A stretch of DNA of 7,343 nucleotides from Chloroflexota bacterium (lineage in GTDB: Bacteria > Chloroflexota > Dehalococcoidia > UBA3495), in assembly GCA_002707185.1 (NCBI GenBank), contig PAMF01000029.1, positions 14,209 through 21,551 on the forward strand. The letters run 5' to 3'. Below the pieces are notes generated by a model, which searched no databases, was not told the DNA's origin, and saw only the letters and a list, made by a program, of their open reading frames with translations. Below, in pieces: positions 1 to 6,444 of the stretch (its first letter is position 1; each line of letters begins with the position of its first letter). A program made the position numbers and the translations under genes.

Positions 1-387
1 TGGGGATTAATCGATTCATTTCCTCAATGGACGGGATATGCCTGGGTCTTCGAAAAACTTGATGAAACTTTTCGAAGTACCCCTGTCGTCACTGAAGATG
101 CCGTGTTTGTCACCTCGGGTTCTGGCAAAGTGTTCAAATTGGATGCGACAAATGGCAGGTTGATTTGGATGTTTGACACTGAGTCAGAGATCAGCCAGCC
201 GGTGGTTGCTTCAAAGGATACTGTTATAGTAGGTGATTCCAAAGGTGATTTATTTAGGATTGACATTTTAACAGGAGAAGGTGAGAAGTTTCTAACTGTC
301 GATGGGTCGATCAGCTCACCTCCCATAATATCTGATAGTAGACTATTTATTACCACAAATGAAGGAACCTTGTATTCGATAAAATGA
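1..387 (+). CDS. PQQ-like beta-propeller repeat protein, C-terminal fragment
   Basis: The reading frame is open from the first base, so this is the 3' end (128 residues) of a longer gene whose start lies outside the window. It shows at least two PQQ-like blades plus a terminal half blade. Each has a 'PVV' or 'PPI' strand, a strand such as 'AVFVTSGSGKVFKLDATNGRLIWMF', and the turn 'DATNG' or 'DILTG' before the next strand. The pattern matches the PQQ_2/BamB-type propeller consensus (P-V-V, V-x-V-G/T-x-x-x-G, LDA-x-x-G-x-x-W). Such domains act as scaffolds, often outside the cytoplasm, or as the body of quinoprotein dehydrogenases; this fragment does not say which. The last blade ends at 'GTLYSIK' and the stop, so the propeller is the C-terminal domain. 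No terminator separates it from the hydrolase gene 41 bases downstream, so co-transcription is possible. The fold is fairly sure; the function is unknown. Confidence 0.8.
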   Translation, partial: WGLIDSFPQWTGYAWVFEKLDETFRSTPVVTEDAVFVTSGSGKVFKLDATNGRLIWMFDTESEISQPVVASKDTVIVGDSKGDLFRIDILTGEGEKFLTVDGSISSPPIISDSRLFITTNEGTLYSIK

Positions 388-417
388 ATCGGTCCATTTT
401 TAGGTTTTATTTGAAAT

Positions 418-428
418 GAGAGGGTGTA
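418..428 (+). promoter_or_regulatory. Ribosome binding site of the phosphotriesterase-like gene
   Basis: GAGAGGG (418-424) contains GAGG five bases before the ATG at 429. It supports that ATG as the start, and the N-terminus beginning there has the length expected before the first metal-binding motif. Confidence 0.6.
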
Positions 429-1409
429 ATGTCAAAAATACAGACAATTTCAGGTGTGATTGATAGTGAAGATATTGGTTGGACTTTATCGCATGAGCAT
501 TTGGTGAGTGGAATGGGAGGTATGGATCGTATTGGCTTGTATGATGAAAAAGAGGCACTCCGAAGATGTAATGAAGCACTTCAAGTTGCTCATGATGCTC
601 AAATCAAAACGATTATTGATTGCACTCCAGTAGATTTGGGTCGTCAGGTCTCAGCTTTTCAAAGTCTTAGTTCAACCTCATCAATAAATATCATCGCTGC
701 CACGGGTTTATACCGATGGGTACCGTTAAGTTATTACTCATGGGACCCGGATACAGTGGCACATTTTTTCCAGCGTGAAATCGAGGAAGGAATTGAAGGA
801 ACAGATATTCATGCCGGAATAATAAAAATTGCTTGGGATGTGGAATATTCTTCGACTGTTGGAGGACTTAATTCTCTGCATAGCCAATTAGAAAAATGCG
901 CTCGTGGTGCGGCCAGAGCAGCAAAACGAAGTGGGGTTCCCATAACATGCCATACTCGCGCAATAGATAAGGTTGGTATTCGTTTGTTAGACATTTTCGA
1001 GGAAGAAGAAGTCGATTTAAGGGCGGTCACAATTGGTCATACAAATGACTCTCCCGATATTGAATATGTCCTAGAATTAGCAAAACGAGGAGCCAATGTC
1101 GGATTAGATCGCTTCACCAGAAACATGAGTGAAGAGGAGTTGATACGCAGGTCAGAAATTGCGTTGGCATTAATCAAATCCGGATATTCTGAACAAACTT
1201 CTCTGGGTCATGATTCTGCAGCATACAGCATCAACAGGGGACCAGCTTCAGGTGGCCCACGGATTGAAGACCCTGAGTGTTGGCTTCCAGTGCCGAATTT
1301 CGAAATTCCTTGGCTGAGAGATAACGGTGTCGATGAGGATTCTATAGATTCTATGATGATAAAGTCCGTGCAAAGAACTTTCGAAGCAGCCCATTCGATG
1401 AAGCTATAA
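429..1409 (+). CDS. Phosphotriesterase-family metal-dependent hydrolase (lactonase/PTE-like)
   Basis: This 326-residue protein is a complete member of the phosphotriesterase (PTE) family within the amidohydrolase superfamily: a TIM barrel with two metals that activate water to hydrolyse phosphotriesters, lactones or related esters. The expected ligands are all visible: H22 and H24 in 'SHEHL', K133 in 'AGIIKIAWD' (the lysine carboxylated in this family), H175 in 'ITCHTR', H204 in 'TIGHTND' and D262 in 'GHDSAAY'. 'TGLYRW' (92-97) is the usual loop after the third strand. No signal peptide is seen, so it is probably cytoplasmic. The gap between K133 and H175 is about nine residues longer than I recall for SsoPox or E. 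coli PHP. The usual C-terminal 'NP' of 'vdNPrr' is 'SV' here (near 313-314). The natural substrate cannot be read from the sequence. It lies 41 bases after the beta-propeller gene and 185 before an MFS exporter, so a role in breaking down an imported or toxic ester is possible but unproven. Confidence 0.92.
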   Translation: MSKIQTISGVIDSEDIGWTLSHEHLVSGMGGMDRIGLYDEKEALRRCNEALQVAHDAQIKTIIDCTPVDLGRQVSAFQSLSSTSSINIIAATGLYRWVPLSYYSWDPDTVAHFFQREIEEGIEGTDIHAGIIKIAWDVEYSSTVGGLNSLHSQLEKCARGAARAAKRSGVPITCHTRAIDKVGIRLLDIFEEEEVDLRAVTIGHTNDSPDIEYVLELAKRGANVGLDRFTRNMSEEELIRRSEIALALIKSGYSEQTSLGHDSAAYSINRGPASGGPRIEDPECWLPVPNFEIPWLRDNGVDEDSIDSMMIKSVQRTFEAAHSMKL

Positions 1410-1423
1410 AGTTTTAGGATTAT

Positions 1424-1517
1424 ATTTACCAGTCATTAATGGTGTTTGGCAGATCGGGTAAATAAAAAATACCTGATGTGCACAGTGACAACAAAAAGAA
1501 TGTTACGTGACACACTG
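1424..1517 (+). repeat. Cluster of inverted and direct repeats between hydrolase and exporter genes
   Basis: Four short symmetrical elements sit in this intergenic gap. ATTTACC (1424-1430) pairs with GGTAAAT (1457-1463). ATCGGGTA (1453-1460) pairs with TACCTGAT (1470-1477) with one G-U, closing an A-rich loop of nine. The two hairpins share 1457-1460 and cannot form together. CAGTG (1483-1487) pairs with CACTG (1513-1517), and GTGACA occurs directly repeated at 1485-1490 and 1507-1512, 22 bases apart or about two helical turns. None is followed by a T-run, so this is not a classic terminator. Regulatory sites for the downstream exporter or a transcript-end structure are both possible; the individual repeats are short enough for chance. 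Confidence 0.35.
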
Positions 1518-1559
1518 AATCTGACTGTACCTGTCTAGCTTTAGATATGTTGAAAGGTT

Positions 1560-1595
1560 TTGCCCTTGGACACCCGGACAGATAAACTCTTCACA
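1560..1595 (+). promoter_or_regulatory. Candidate sigma70-type promoter for a leaderless exporter mRNA
   Basis: TTGCCC (1560-1565) and TAAACT (1583-1588) each match four of six consensus bases and are 17 bases apart. TAAACT also fits the TANNNT -10 pattern common at leaderless genes. A transcript starting seven bases after the -10 box would begin at the A of the ATG at 1595. No purine-rich Shine-Dalgarno lies at the usual distance before that ATG, which agrees with a leaderless start. The pairing is only moderately good, so this remains inference. Confidence 0.4.
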
Positions 1596-2977
1596 TGAAT
1601 GATGATTCGGAATCAGACTCAGATAGGATCCTTTCTGAATTTCGTTCTGCGCCTCCCATTATGAATGGAGACGACAGTAAAACTCTGAATTCATCACCCG
1701 ATGAGACCGTTGTCAACGTGCAAGATTCGAACAAGCTTGACTCCGTAAATTATAGACGCCTGCCCAAGGCCAGCTGGCGGTACACCTTTAGTTCTCTCTC
1801 AAATCCAGGCTTCCTCTATCTTTGGGTAAGCATGATTACAATGATGGCCGGGATGCAGATGCAGATGTTAGCGAGGGGGTACCTTATCTACGATATAACA
1901 GGTTCTGCATCTCTTCTAGGTATCGTAAATGCAGCACACGCATTGCCTATGCTTGGGCTTGCTCTTTTTGGAGGAGCCATCGCGGACCGGTTTGAACGCA
2001 AAAGACTAATACAAATAGGTCAGATTGTTCCGGCGGCACTGGCACTTGGAATTGGCATAACTATTTTCACAGATAACATTCAGTGGTATCACCTTATGTT
2101 TGTGTCCATAATTCAAGGATCCATGTTCTCATTTATGATGCCCGCACGTCAGGCCATAATTCCCCAGCTCGTTGGCAAAGAAAGTTTGTCTAACGCCATG
2201 GCCATTAACGCAGCTGGAATGAGCGTGATGACGTTGGTGGCCCCCGCTATTGCAGGTATCCTCTATGCTTGGACTGGACCAGCAAACGTCTACTTTGTTA
2301 TCGCCGCCCTGAACATATTAGCTGTTGTATTCACAGTTTTCGTGCCAAAAACAGGTACTGTTTCTTCAGCATCTAAAGGACCCATCCTAGGAGATATCGC
2401 TGCAGGCCTAACCTATATCAAACAAACCCATATAGTTAGAATTCTTTTGATTATGGGACTGGCAACCACTTTACTTGCTATGCCTTTCAGATTCCTTATG
2501 CCTGTCTTCGTAGTCGACGTTTACAACAAAGGTCCGGAATCGATGGGACTTCTCATCGCCATAATGGGTGGAGGATCTCTTGTGGGATCTTTATTTATTG
2601 CTTCCATAGGACAGTGGAGAAGAGGCATGATATTGATAATAGGAAGTTTTGTTTCTGCACTCGCACTATTATTACTCGCTTTCCTACCGTTTTATTTCGC
2701 TGCTGCGGCCATCATGATTTTATTGGGTTTGGGTGATGCCGGGCGCCGAACTATTAACCAATCTCTCGTCATGGAAAAAACAGATGCACTATTTCAAGGT
2801 CGCGTAATGAGCGTGTTTATGATGAATTTTGGCCTGATGCCGCTAGGAGTTCTTCCAGCAGGAATACTAATAGATATAGTCGGCGGGCAGGTGGTTATCG
2901 GGCTGCTGGGCCTAGTCCTGCTTATATTTACCTTCATAATTTTATTCACCCAAAAAAACCTGAGGAACGCGTCCTGA
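1595..2977 (+). CDS. DHA3-type MFS transporter (probable drug/metabolite:H+ antiporter)
   Basis: A 460-residue major facilitator of the MFS_3/DHA3 group (relatives include EntS-like siderophore exporters and macrolide exporters), likely exporting a small molecule across the inner membrane by proton antiport. Membrane segments begin near residue 72 and continue to about 450, giving about twelve. Diagnostic stretches are 'GYLIYDITGSASLLGI' (95-110), the loop 2-3 motif 'GGAIADRFERKR' (126-137), and 'MPARQAIIPQLVGKESLSNA' (182-201), characteristic of DHA3 proteins. The first 65 or so residues are a hydrophilic tail rich in D, S and N, probably disordered and cytosolic; family members usually begin close to the first helix. 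An in-frame ATG at 1661 (M23) would shorten but not remove the tail. The start at 1595 is the first ATG and has no clear Shine-Dalgarno. The substrate is unknown. Subfamily placement is fairly confident, the exact start less so. Confidence 0.9.
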   Translation: MNDDSESDSDRILSEFRSAPPIMNGDDSKTLNSSPDETVVNVQDSNKLDSVNYRRLPKASWRYTFSSLSNPGFLYLWVSMITMMAGMQMQMLARGYLIYDITGSASLLGIVNAAHALPMLGLALFGGAIADRFERKRLIQIGQIVPAALALGIGITIFTDNIQWYHLMFVSIIQGSMFSFMMPARQAIIPQLVGKESLSNAMAINAAGMSVMTLVAPAIAGILYAWTGPANVYFVIAALNILAVVFTVFVPKTGTVSSASKGPILGDIAAGLTYIKQTHIVRILLIMGLATTLLAMPFRFLMPVFVVDVYNKGPESMGLLIAIMGGGSLVGSLFIASIGQWRRGMILIIGSFVSALALLLLAFLPFYFAAAAIMILLGLGDAGRRTINQSLVMEKTDALFQGRVMSVFMMNFGLMPLGVLPAGILIDIVGGQVVIGLLGLVLLIFTFIILFTQKNLRNAS

Positions 2978-3338
2978 CCACGGATGATCATTAAATTTAG
3001 AGGCTCCAGACTCACAGTTATTTTCTACTTATTAATGGGAGTTTTTACGAATGACTTCCGCCATATTGGCCAACCAAATTCCCAACACTGTCTCCTATCC
3101 GTAGAAAATATTGCAATAGAAAAGAGGTTTCCATGTCCATACAATCAGGAAAAGGTATTCTCTGACCAAGTGCAACAAAATGTGGCTAGAGTATATCCTT
3201 CGGGTCCAGTCATCTCCATCGGCCGGCTTATTACAAATCACTGTAGGTATTTTTCAGAGAAGCTAGGTGGTGTCGAGGGCATGACAAGGCGGCACATCAG
3301 CTTATAATATTCAAAACCAATAAGCCTGTTTAAAAAGT

Positions 3339-3367
3339 TAATAAGCTTCAATTGATCTTACTTATTA
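3339..3367. promoter_or_regulatory. Dyad upstream of malic enzyme, possible operator
   Basis: TAATAAG (3339-3345) and CTTATTA (3361-3367) are perfect inverted copies separated by 15 bases, with the palindrome TCAATTGA (3348-3355) near the centre. Half-site centres are 22 bases apart, two helical turns, as expected for a dimeric repressor or activator. A TATAGT hexamer (3392-3397) lies 25 bases downstream and could be a -10 box, although I see no good -35 at 16-18 bases from it. The AT-rich context makes chance symmetry quite possible. Confidence 0.3.
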
Positions 3368-3445
3368 CTCTCTAACTCAAATTCATTCGAGTATAGTATG
3401 AAATAGTGTTTTTCGAACGGTATCAAAAGAAACAGTATCACGCGT

Positions 3446-3456
3446 GAGGTGATCAC
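3446..3456 (+). promoter_or_regulatory. Strong Shine-Dalgarno that fixes a TTG start
   Basis: GAGGTGATC (3446-3454) is complementary over nine bases to the conserved 3' end of 16S rRNA (GATCACCTC). The GAGG core is seven bases before TTG at 3457. An upstream GTG at 3444 runs straight into TGA and cannot be used, and the next in-frame ATG lies inside the ACT domain. TTG is therefore the start. Confidence 0.85.
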
Positions 3457-4872
3457 TTGACGGTTAGAAGGCAACCTGGAGCCGCGCACAGTATCACGAT
3501 AAGGACATCGTATCCCAATACAGTTGGTATGTTAGGCCAAATAACCACCAACATAAGTGCCGCCGGGGGGGATATTGGTGCCATCGACATCGTGTCAGCC
3601 GGACGCAACAGTATGGTGAGGGACATTACGATAAATGCTCGGGACGATTCTCATGCAGATATATTGAAAGAAGCAGTATCAAGTGTTGAAGGAGTCACAA
3701 TAGTAAATGTATCTGATCAAGTCTTTCTAAAGCATCTCGGCGGTAAAATTGAAATGCAAAGTAAAGCACCCATCAAAACCAGAAATGACATGTCATTAAT
3801 ATACACCCCAGGTGTTGCGAGGGTTAGCAAAGCCATCCATGAGCAACCAGAATCTGTATGGAATCTAACGAGTAAGGGTAATACCGTTGCAATTGTGACT
3901 GATGGGTCAGCAGTGCTCGGATTAGGAGATATTGGTCCTGCTGCCGCCTTACCAGTAATGGAAGGCAAGGCTCAATTATTGAAAGAACTAGTCGGAGTGG
4001 ATGCCTGGCCTATTGTTCTAGATACTCATGACACTACCAAAATCGTCGACACAATAAAATTGATATCACCTGGGTTTGGAGCGATAAACCTGGAAGACAT
4101 TTCGGCACCGAGATGCTTTGAAATAGAACAACGTCTTCACAAGGAATTGGCCATACCCGTATTTCACGACGATCAACACGGAACCGCAATCGTAGTTCTA
4201 GCGGCACTATACAATGCGGTCAAAGTCGTCAACAAAAAATTACCTGAACTAAAGGTAGTATTAGTTGGAGTAGGAGCGGCTGGTGTCGCCACTACCAAAC
4301 TTTTAATCAAAGCTGGAGTAAAAAATATCGTTGGCGTAGATCGGGTAGGGATTTTAGACAGGCAAAAAGATTACGAGAATAACAAAGTTTGGAAAGAATA
4401 TTCCGAAATAACAAACCCAAATAATGTTTCTGGCCACATCAAAGAAGCTCTGAAAGGTGCAGATGTATTTATAGGCCTTTCAGGTCCAGGGGTCCTCCAA
4501 CTTGAAGACGTGAGCTTGATGAACAAAAAACCAATAATTTTTGCTATGGCGAATCCCGATCCTGAAATATGGCCGGAGGAAGTTGAAGGAGTTGTTGAAG
4601 TTATGGCGACAGGACGATCAGATTACCCCAACCAAGTTAATAATGCTTTGTGTTTCCCCGGCATTTTTAGAGGCATCCTAGATGCTAGAGCACAGAAAGT
4701 CACAGATGAAATGAAAATGGCCGCAGCCTTTGCCATATCAAGAGGAGTTCCCGAGAGCCATCTTAATAACGAATATATTATGCCGAGCATTTTTGATACT
4801 GCTGTGGCTGCTCAAGTCGCAAAAAGTGTAAAAGCCGCAGCCATAAAAAGTGGGGTGGCTTTGAAAAATTAA
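3457..4872 (+). CDS. Malic enzyme with N-terminal ACT domain (oxaloacetate-decarboxylating)
   Basis: This 471-residue protein converts L-malate to pyruvate and CO2 with reduction of NAD(P)+, feeding C4 acids into pyruvate. Residues about 11-89 form an ACT domain ('SITIRTSYPNTVGMLGQI...'), a ligand-sensing module known on a subset of bacterial malic and malolactic-like enzymes, suggesting allosteric control, perhaps by an amino acid. The catalytic part follows: Y116 in 'IYTPGV' and K171 in 'MEGKAQLLK' are the catalytic pair; E213 and D214 in 'NLEDI' and D239 in 'FHDDQHGTA' bind the divalent metal; 'GVGAAG' (271-276) is the nucleotide-binding turn with D295 at the end of the next strand; 'ANPDPE' (365-370) and 'SDYPNQVNNALCFPGIFRG' (388-406) complete the active site. 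Length and order fit a complete small-type enzyme with ACT added. NAD versus NADP preference is not decidable here. It stands alone on its strand between two transporter genes, so regulation from its own leader is likely. Confidence 0.95.
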   Translation: MTVRRQPGAAHSITIRTSYPNTVGMLGQITTNISAAGGDIGAIDIVSAGRNSMVRDITINARDDSHADILKEAVSSVEGVTIVNVSDQVFLKHLGGKIEMQSKAPIKTRNDMSLIYTPGVARVSKAIHEQPESVWNLTSKGNTVAIVTDGSAVLGLGDIGPAAALPVMEGKAQLLKELVGVDAWPIVLDTHDTTKIVDTIKLISPGFGAINLEDISAPRCFEIEQRLHKELAIPVFHDDQHGTAIVVLAALYNAVKVVNKKLPELKVVLVGVGAAGVATTKLLIKAGVKNIVGVDRVGILDRQKDYENNKVWKEYSEITNPNNVSGHIKEALKGADVFIGLSGPGVLQLEDVSLMNKKPIIFAMANPDPEIWPEEVEGVVEVMATGRSDYPNQVNNALCFPGIFRGILDARAQKVTDEMKMAAAFAISRGVPESHLNNEYIMPSIFDTAVAAQVAKSVKAAAIKSGVALKN

Positions 4873-4913
4873 CCTCCCTACCGAAAGAGAACCTTCGGTC
4901 TTCTTGCAGGAGG
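4873..4913 (+). promoter_or_regulatory. Hairpin after malic enzyme overlapping a Shine-Dalgarno
   Basis: ACCGAA (4880-4885) pairs with TTCGGT (4894-4899) around an eight-base loop. Outside it, CCTCC (4873-4877), directly after the malic enzyme stop, can pair with GGAGG (4909-4913), which is the ribosome binding site of the small ORF that follows. A ribosome finishing the malic enzyme would cover CCTCC and free the site, as in translational coupling. The alternative is a weak terminator, but only a broken T-run (TCTTCTT) follows the inner stem. Confidence 0.35.
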
Positions 4914-4919
4914 ATTTTG

Positions 4920-5036
4920 ATGTTTAATTTGATTGGTTCTGATTTTCATATCCTGTCTGACATAGGCCCCCGGTGCATGAAACAGGTTGACCTACACGTT
5001 GCCATATATATTCTCGACATCAGCCAGAAAACATAA
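4920..5036 (+). CDS. Small ORF, 38 codons, hypothetical
   Basis: AGGAGG (4908-4913) stands six bases before ATG at 4920, an essentially ideal ribosome binding site, and the frame runs 38 codons to TAA at 5034. The product begins 'MFNLIGSDFHILSDIG' and ends 'YILDISQKT'; it is mildly hydrophobic with no clear membrane helix, signal peptide or known motif. It begins 47 bases after the malic enzyme stop and would share its transcript. The good Shine-Dalgarno is the only real support: in AT-rich DNA a 38-codon frame alone means little, and the site may be chance or the remnant of a lost gene. No function can be assigned. Confidence 0.3.
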   Translation: MFNLIGSDFHILSDIGPRCMKQVDLHVAIYILDISQKT

Positions 5037-5115
5037 CATAAACCCCAGATTTCACATATCCCTGTAATCATCCAATGATATTACTATGCCTAAAGTAACA
5101 CTACAAAGGTAGAGT

Positions 5116-5150
5116 TGGCCCTCCAGCAGCAGTCAGGCCATTATATTTAT
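5116..5150 (+). terminator. Possible + strand terminator between convergent genes
   Basis: TGGCC (5116-5120) pairs with GGCCA (5136-5140), extendable by one weak pair, with a loop of about 15 bases, followed by TTATATTTAT (5141-5150). It lies where the malic enzyme transcript should end and overlaps the stop codon of the convergent transporter gene at its edge. The loop is large and the T-run is interrupted, so the call is tentative. Confidence 0.3.
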
Positions 5151-6370
5151 CGGACGCCTGCGTATGTCCGATTGGTACTAAAGACCAGACCTATACTAAG
5201 AATTGTCAAAAGTAGGAACCCGTAAAAAATATAGTTATAGTTCCCAGTTATATCAAATCCTATACCGGCGATCATTGGGCCGGCTGAAAAACCAAGGACT
5301 GCCGCCGCCCTATTGACTCCGTATATTCCACCAACATTATTTTTACCAAAATAGCTTACTAATAGCAAAACTAATACTGTGGATTGAATTCCATCTGAAA
5401 TCCCCCCAAGAGCACTGGAGAATACAGCCTTCAAAAAAGTATCGGCAAATATAAGTAACGCGATCGAAAATACCCTGACAGAAATGGCCCCCAGGATTAG
5501 TAATCGAGGCGTATAGCGATCAGCCAAAATACCACCTATTAATCCACCTATTGCTGAAGCAATAAAACGAACACTGACAGTAGCAACCGCTTCCTCTGGA
5601 TCCAAACCTTGGCCTACAAGGTAGGGGACTATGTGTAGGCCTATGCCTGCCGTAGCAATGCCGGTGACAAATACTGTAGCCGTTAGAAACCAATATTCCT
5701 TAGTGTGAAGAACCTCAGATAAAGAAAATTCAGGGATTGTAAAGTTTTCCAACTCAACCCCGTCACCATCATTCTCATCAAGGTCTTTAGGAGAGCGAAC
5801 AAATAAAATAGCCGGAATCACTCCTACCAGAAACATTATTACAGCCAAAACCATCCATCCAAACCGCCAACCAAATTCTGCAATCGATGCCTGAGATATC
5901 AAAGGAAGCAATACGCCCCCTAAAGCCGTGACAGCAAATAAAACGGATACAGCCATTCCACTATTCCTATCGAACCATTTAGCTATGGTGGAGGGGGAAA
6001 CGGCTTGGATAAATCCTTGATCACTTACTCGTGCTGCCCCATAAAAAATATAGAAAGCCATGACCGCGGAAATTTGGCTTAAAGCAACCATAGAAATAGT
6101 TGTGATTAAGGCTCCAATTGCCAGTATGACCCTTGGTCCAGTTTGATCCAGGATTCTTCCAGTCATTACTGCCACCCCGGCTCCCAACAAGGCACCCAGG
6201 CTTGCAGCTCCGGAAATTTGTGTACGGTTCCACAGAAATTCGTCGGACATCGGCAAAAAGAAGACCGTTAAAACGTTAAGACTGGCCACAGAATTAGCGA
6301 AGGCCAAACCACACACAGCTGCCAACACAACCCAACTGTAGTGAATTTTCCTCAATGAATTAATCATCAA
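5147..6370 (-). CDS. MCT-like MFS transporter
   Basis: A complete 407-residue major facilitator, probably importing an organic acid or similar solute across the inner membrane. 'HYSWVVLAAVCGLA' at the N-terminus, 'ISGAASLGALLGA' (52-64), the loop 'GRILDQTGPRVIL' (71-83), 'SPSTIAKWFDRNSGMA' (125-140) and 'GGILADRYTPRLL' (279-291) match the monocarboxylate/oxalate-formate-like MFS group. Two sets of six helices are separated by a charged loop (about 191-226) with an acidic stretch 'DLDENDGDG'. Reading may begin at TTG (6370) or more likely the adjoining in-frame ATG (6367). The gene converges on the malic enzyme gene with 274 bases between the stops, and a promoter with operator-like repeats lies just upstream. 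Carboxylate transport would suit the malic enzyme neighbour, but that is only inference; the substrate is not determined by sequence. Confidence 0.9.
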   Translation of the reverse strand: MMINSLRKIHYSWVVLAAVCGLAFANSVASLNVLTVFFLPMSDEFLWNRTQISGAASLGALLGAGVAVMTGRILDQTGPRVILAIGALITTISMVALSQISAVMAFYIFYGAARVSDQGFIQAVSPSTIAKWFDRNSGMAVSVLFAVTALGGVLLPLISQASIAEFGWRFGWMVLAVIMFLVGVIPAILFVRSPKDLDENDGDGVELENFTIPEFSLSEVLHTKEYWFLTATVFVTGIATAGIGLHIVPYLVGQGLDPEEAVATVSVRFIASAIGGLIGGILADRYTPRLLILGAISVRVFSIALLIFADTFLKAVFSSALGGISDGIQSTVLVLLLVSYFGKNNVGGIYGVNRAAAVLGFSAGPMIAGIGFDITGNYNYIFYGFLLLTILSIGLVFSTNRTYAGVR

Positions 6371-6405
6371 TCATAGGTTCGCCTTACCCTGTGATATCGA
6401 ATTTT

Positions 6406-6440
6406 GAGTTTCCATTATAACTATTCATTAATGGGAAACT
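6406..6440. promoter_or_regulatory. AGTTTCC inverted repeat, likely repressor operator
   Basis: On the + strand AGTTTCCATTA (6407-6417) and TAATGGGAAACT (6429-6440) are inverted copies, 11 paired bases with one extra G, separated by 11 bases. The repeat overlaps the -10 box of the - strand promoter and reaches into its spacer, a typical position for a repressor. A further inverted copy, TGGAAACTC (6468-6476), is a perfect nine-base complement of GAGTTTCCA (6406-6414) and could be a second, upstream binding site. The binding protein is not encoded in this window. Confidence 0.5.
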
Positions 6441-6444
6441 TTAA
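6414..6444 (-). promoter_or_regulatory. Promoter of the MCT-like transporter gene
   Basis: Read on the - strand, a perfect TATAAT occupies 6419-6414. A weak -35, TTAAAG (6444-6439), lies 19 bases upstream; AAAGTT (6442-6437) at 17 bases is the alternative. Transcription would begin near 6407, giving a leader of about 40 bases before the start codon. A poor -35 with a perfect -10 fits a regulated promoter. Confidence 0.5.

Larger units (their letters stand above)
2978..3456. other. 479-base stretch without a recognisable gene
   Basis: No tRNA, rRNA or convincing protein gene is seen. One + strand frame stays open for 107 codons (2984-3307), starting seven bases after the exporter stop, but it lacks a Shine-Dalgarno, resembles no family I know, and has an odd composition rich in H, R, C and Q. 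A second possible start is an ATG at 3133 behind AGAGG (3123-3127), but it stops after ten codons (3133-3165). The two frames together could be the remains of a decayed gene, though I cannot name a parent. The last 120 bases are AT-rich and hold the regulatory-looking elements of the malic enzyme gene. Confidence 0.5.

Noticed and set aside
809..1030. Open frame on the - strand inside the phosphotriesterase-like gene
   Set aside because: It lies wholly within a gene with a complete family motif set on the other strand and shows no domain of its own.
3170..3310. Possible structured RNA gene in the long intergenic stretch
   Set aside because: No tRNA T-loop or cloverleaf, SRP or other known RNA signature could be found by eye.
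5116..5140. TGGCC/GGCCA stem as a bidirectional terminator
   Set aside because: Only the + strand side has a T-rich tail; on the - strand the bases after the stem are not T-rich.
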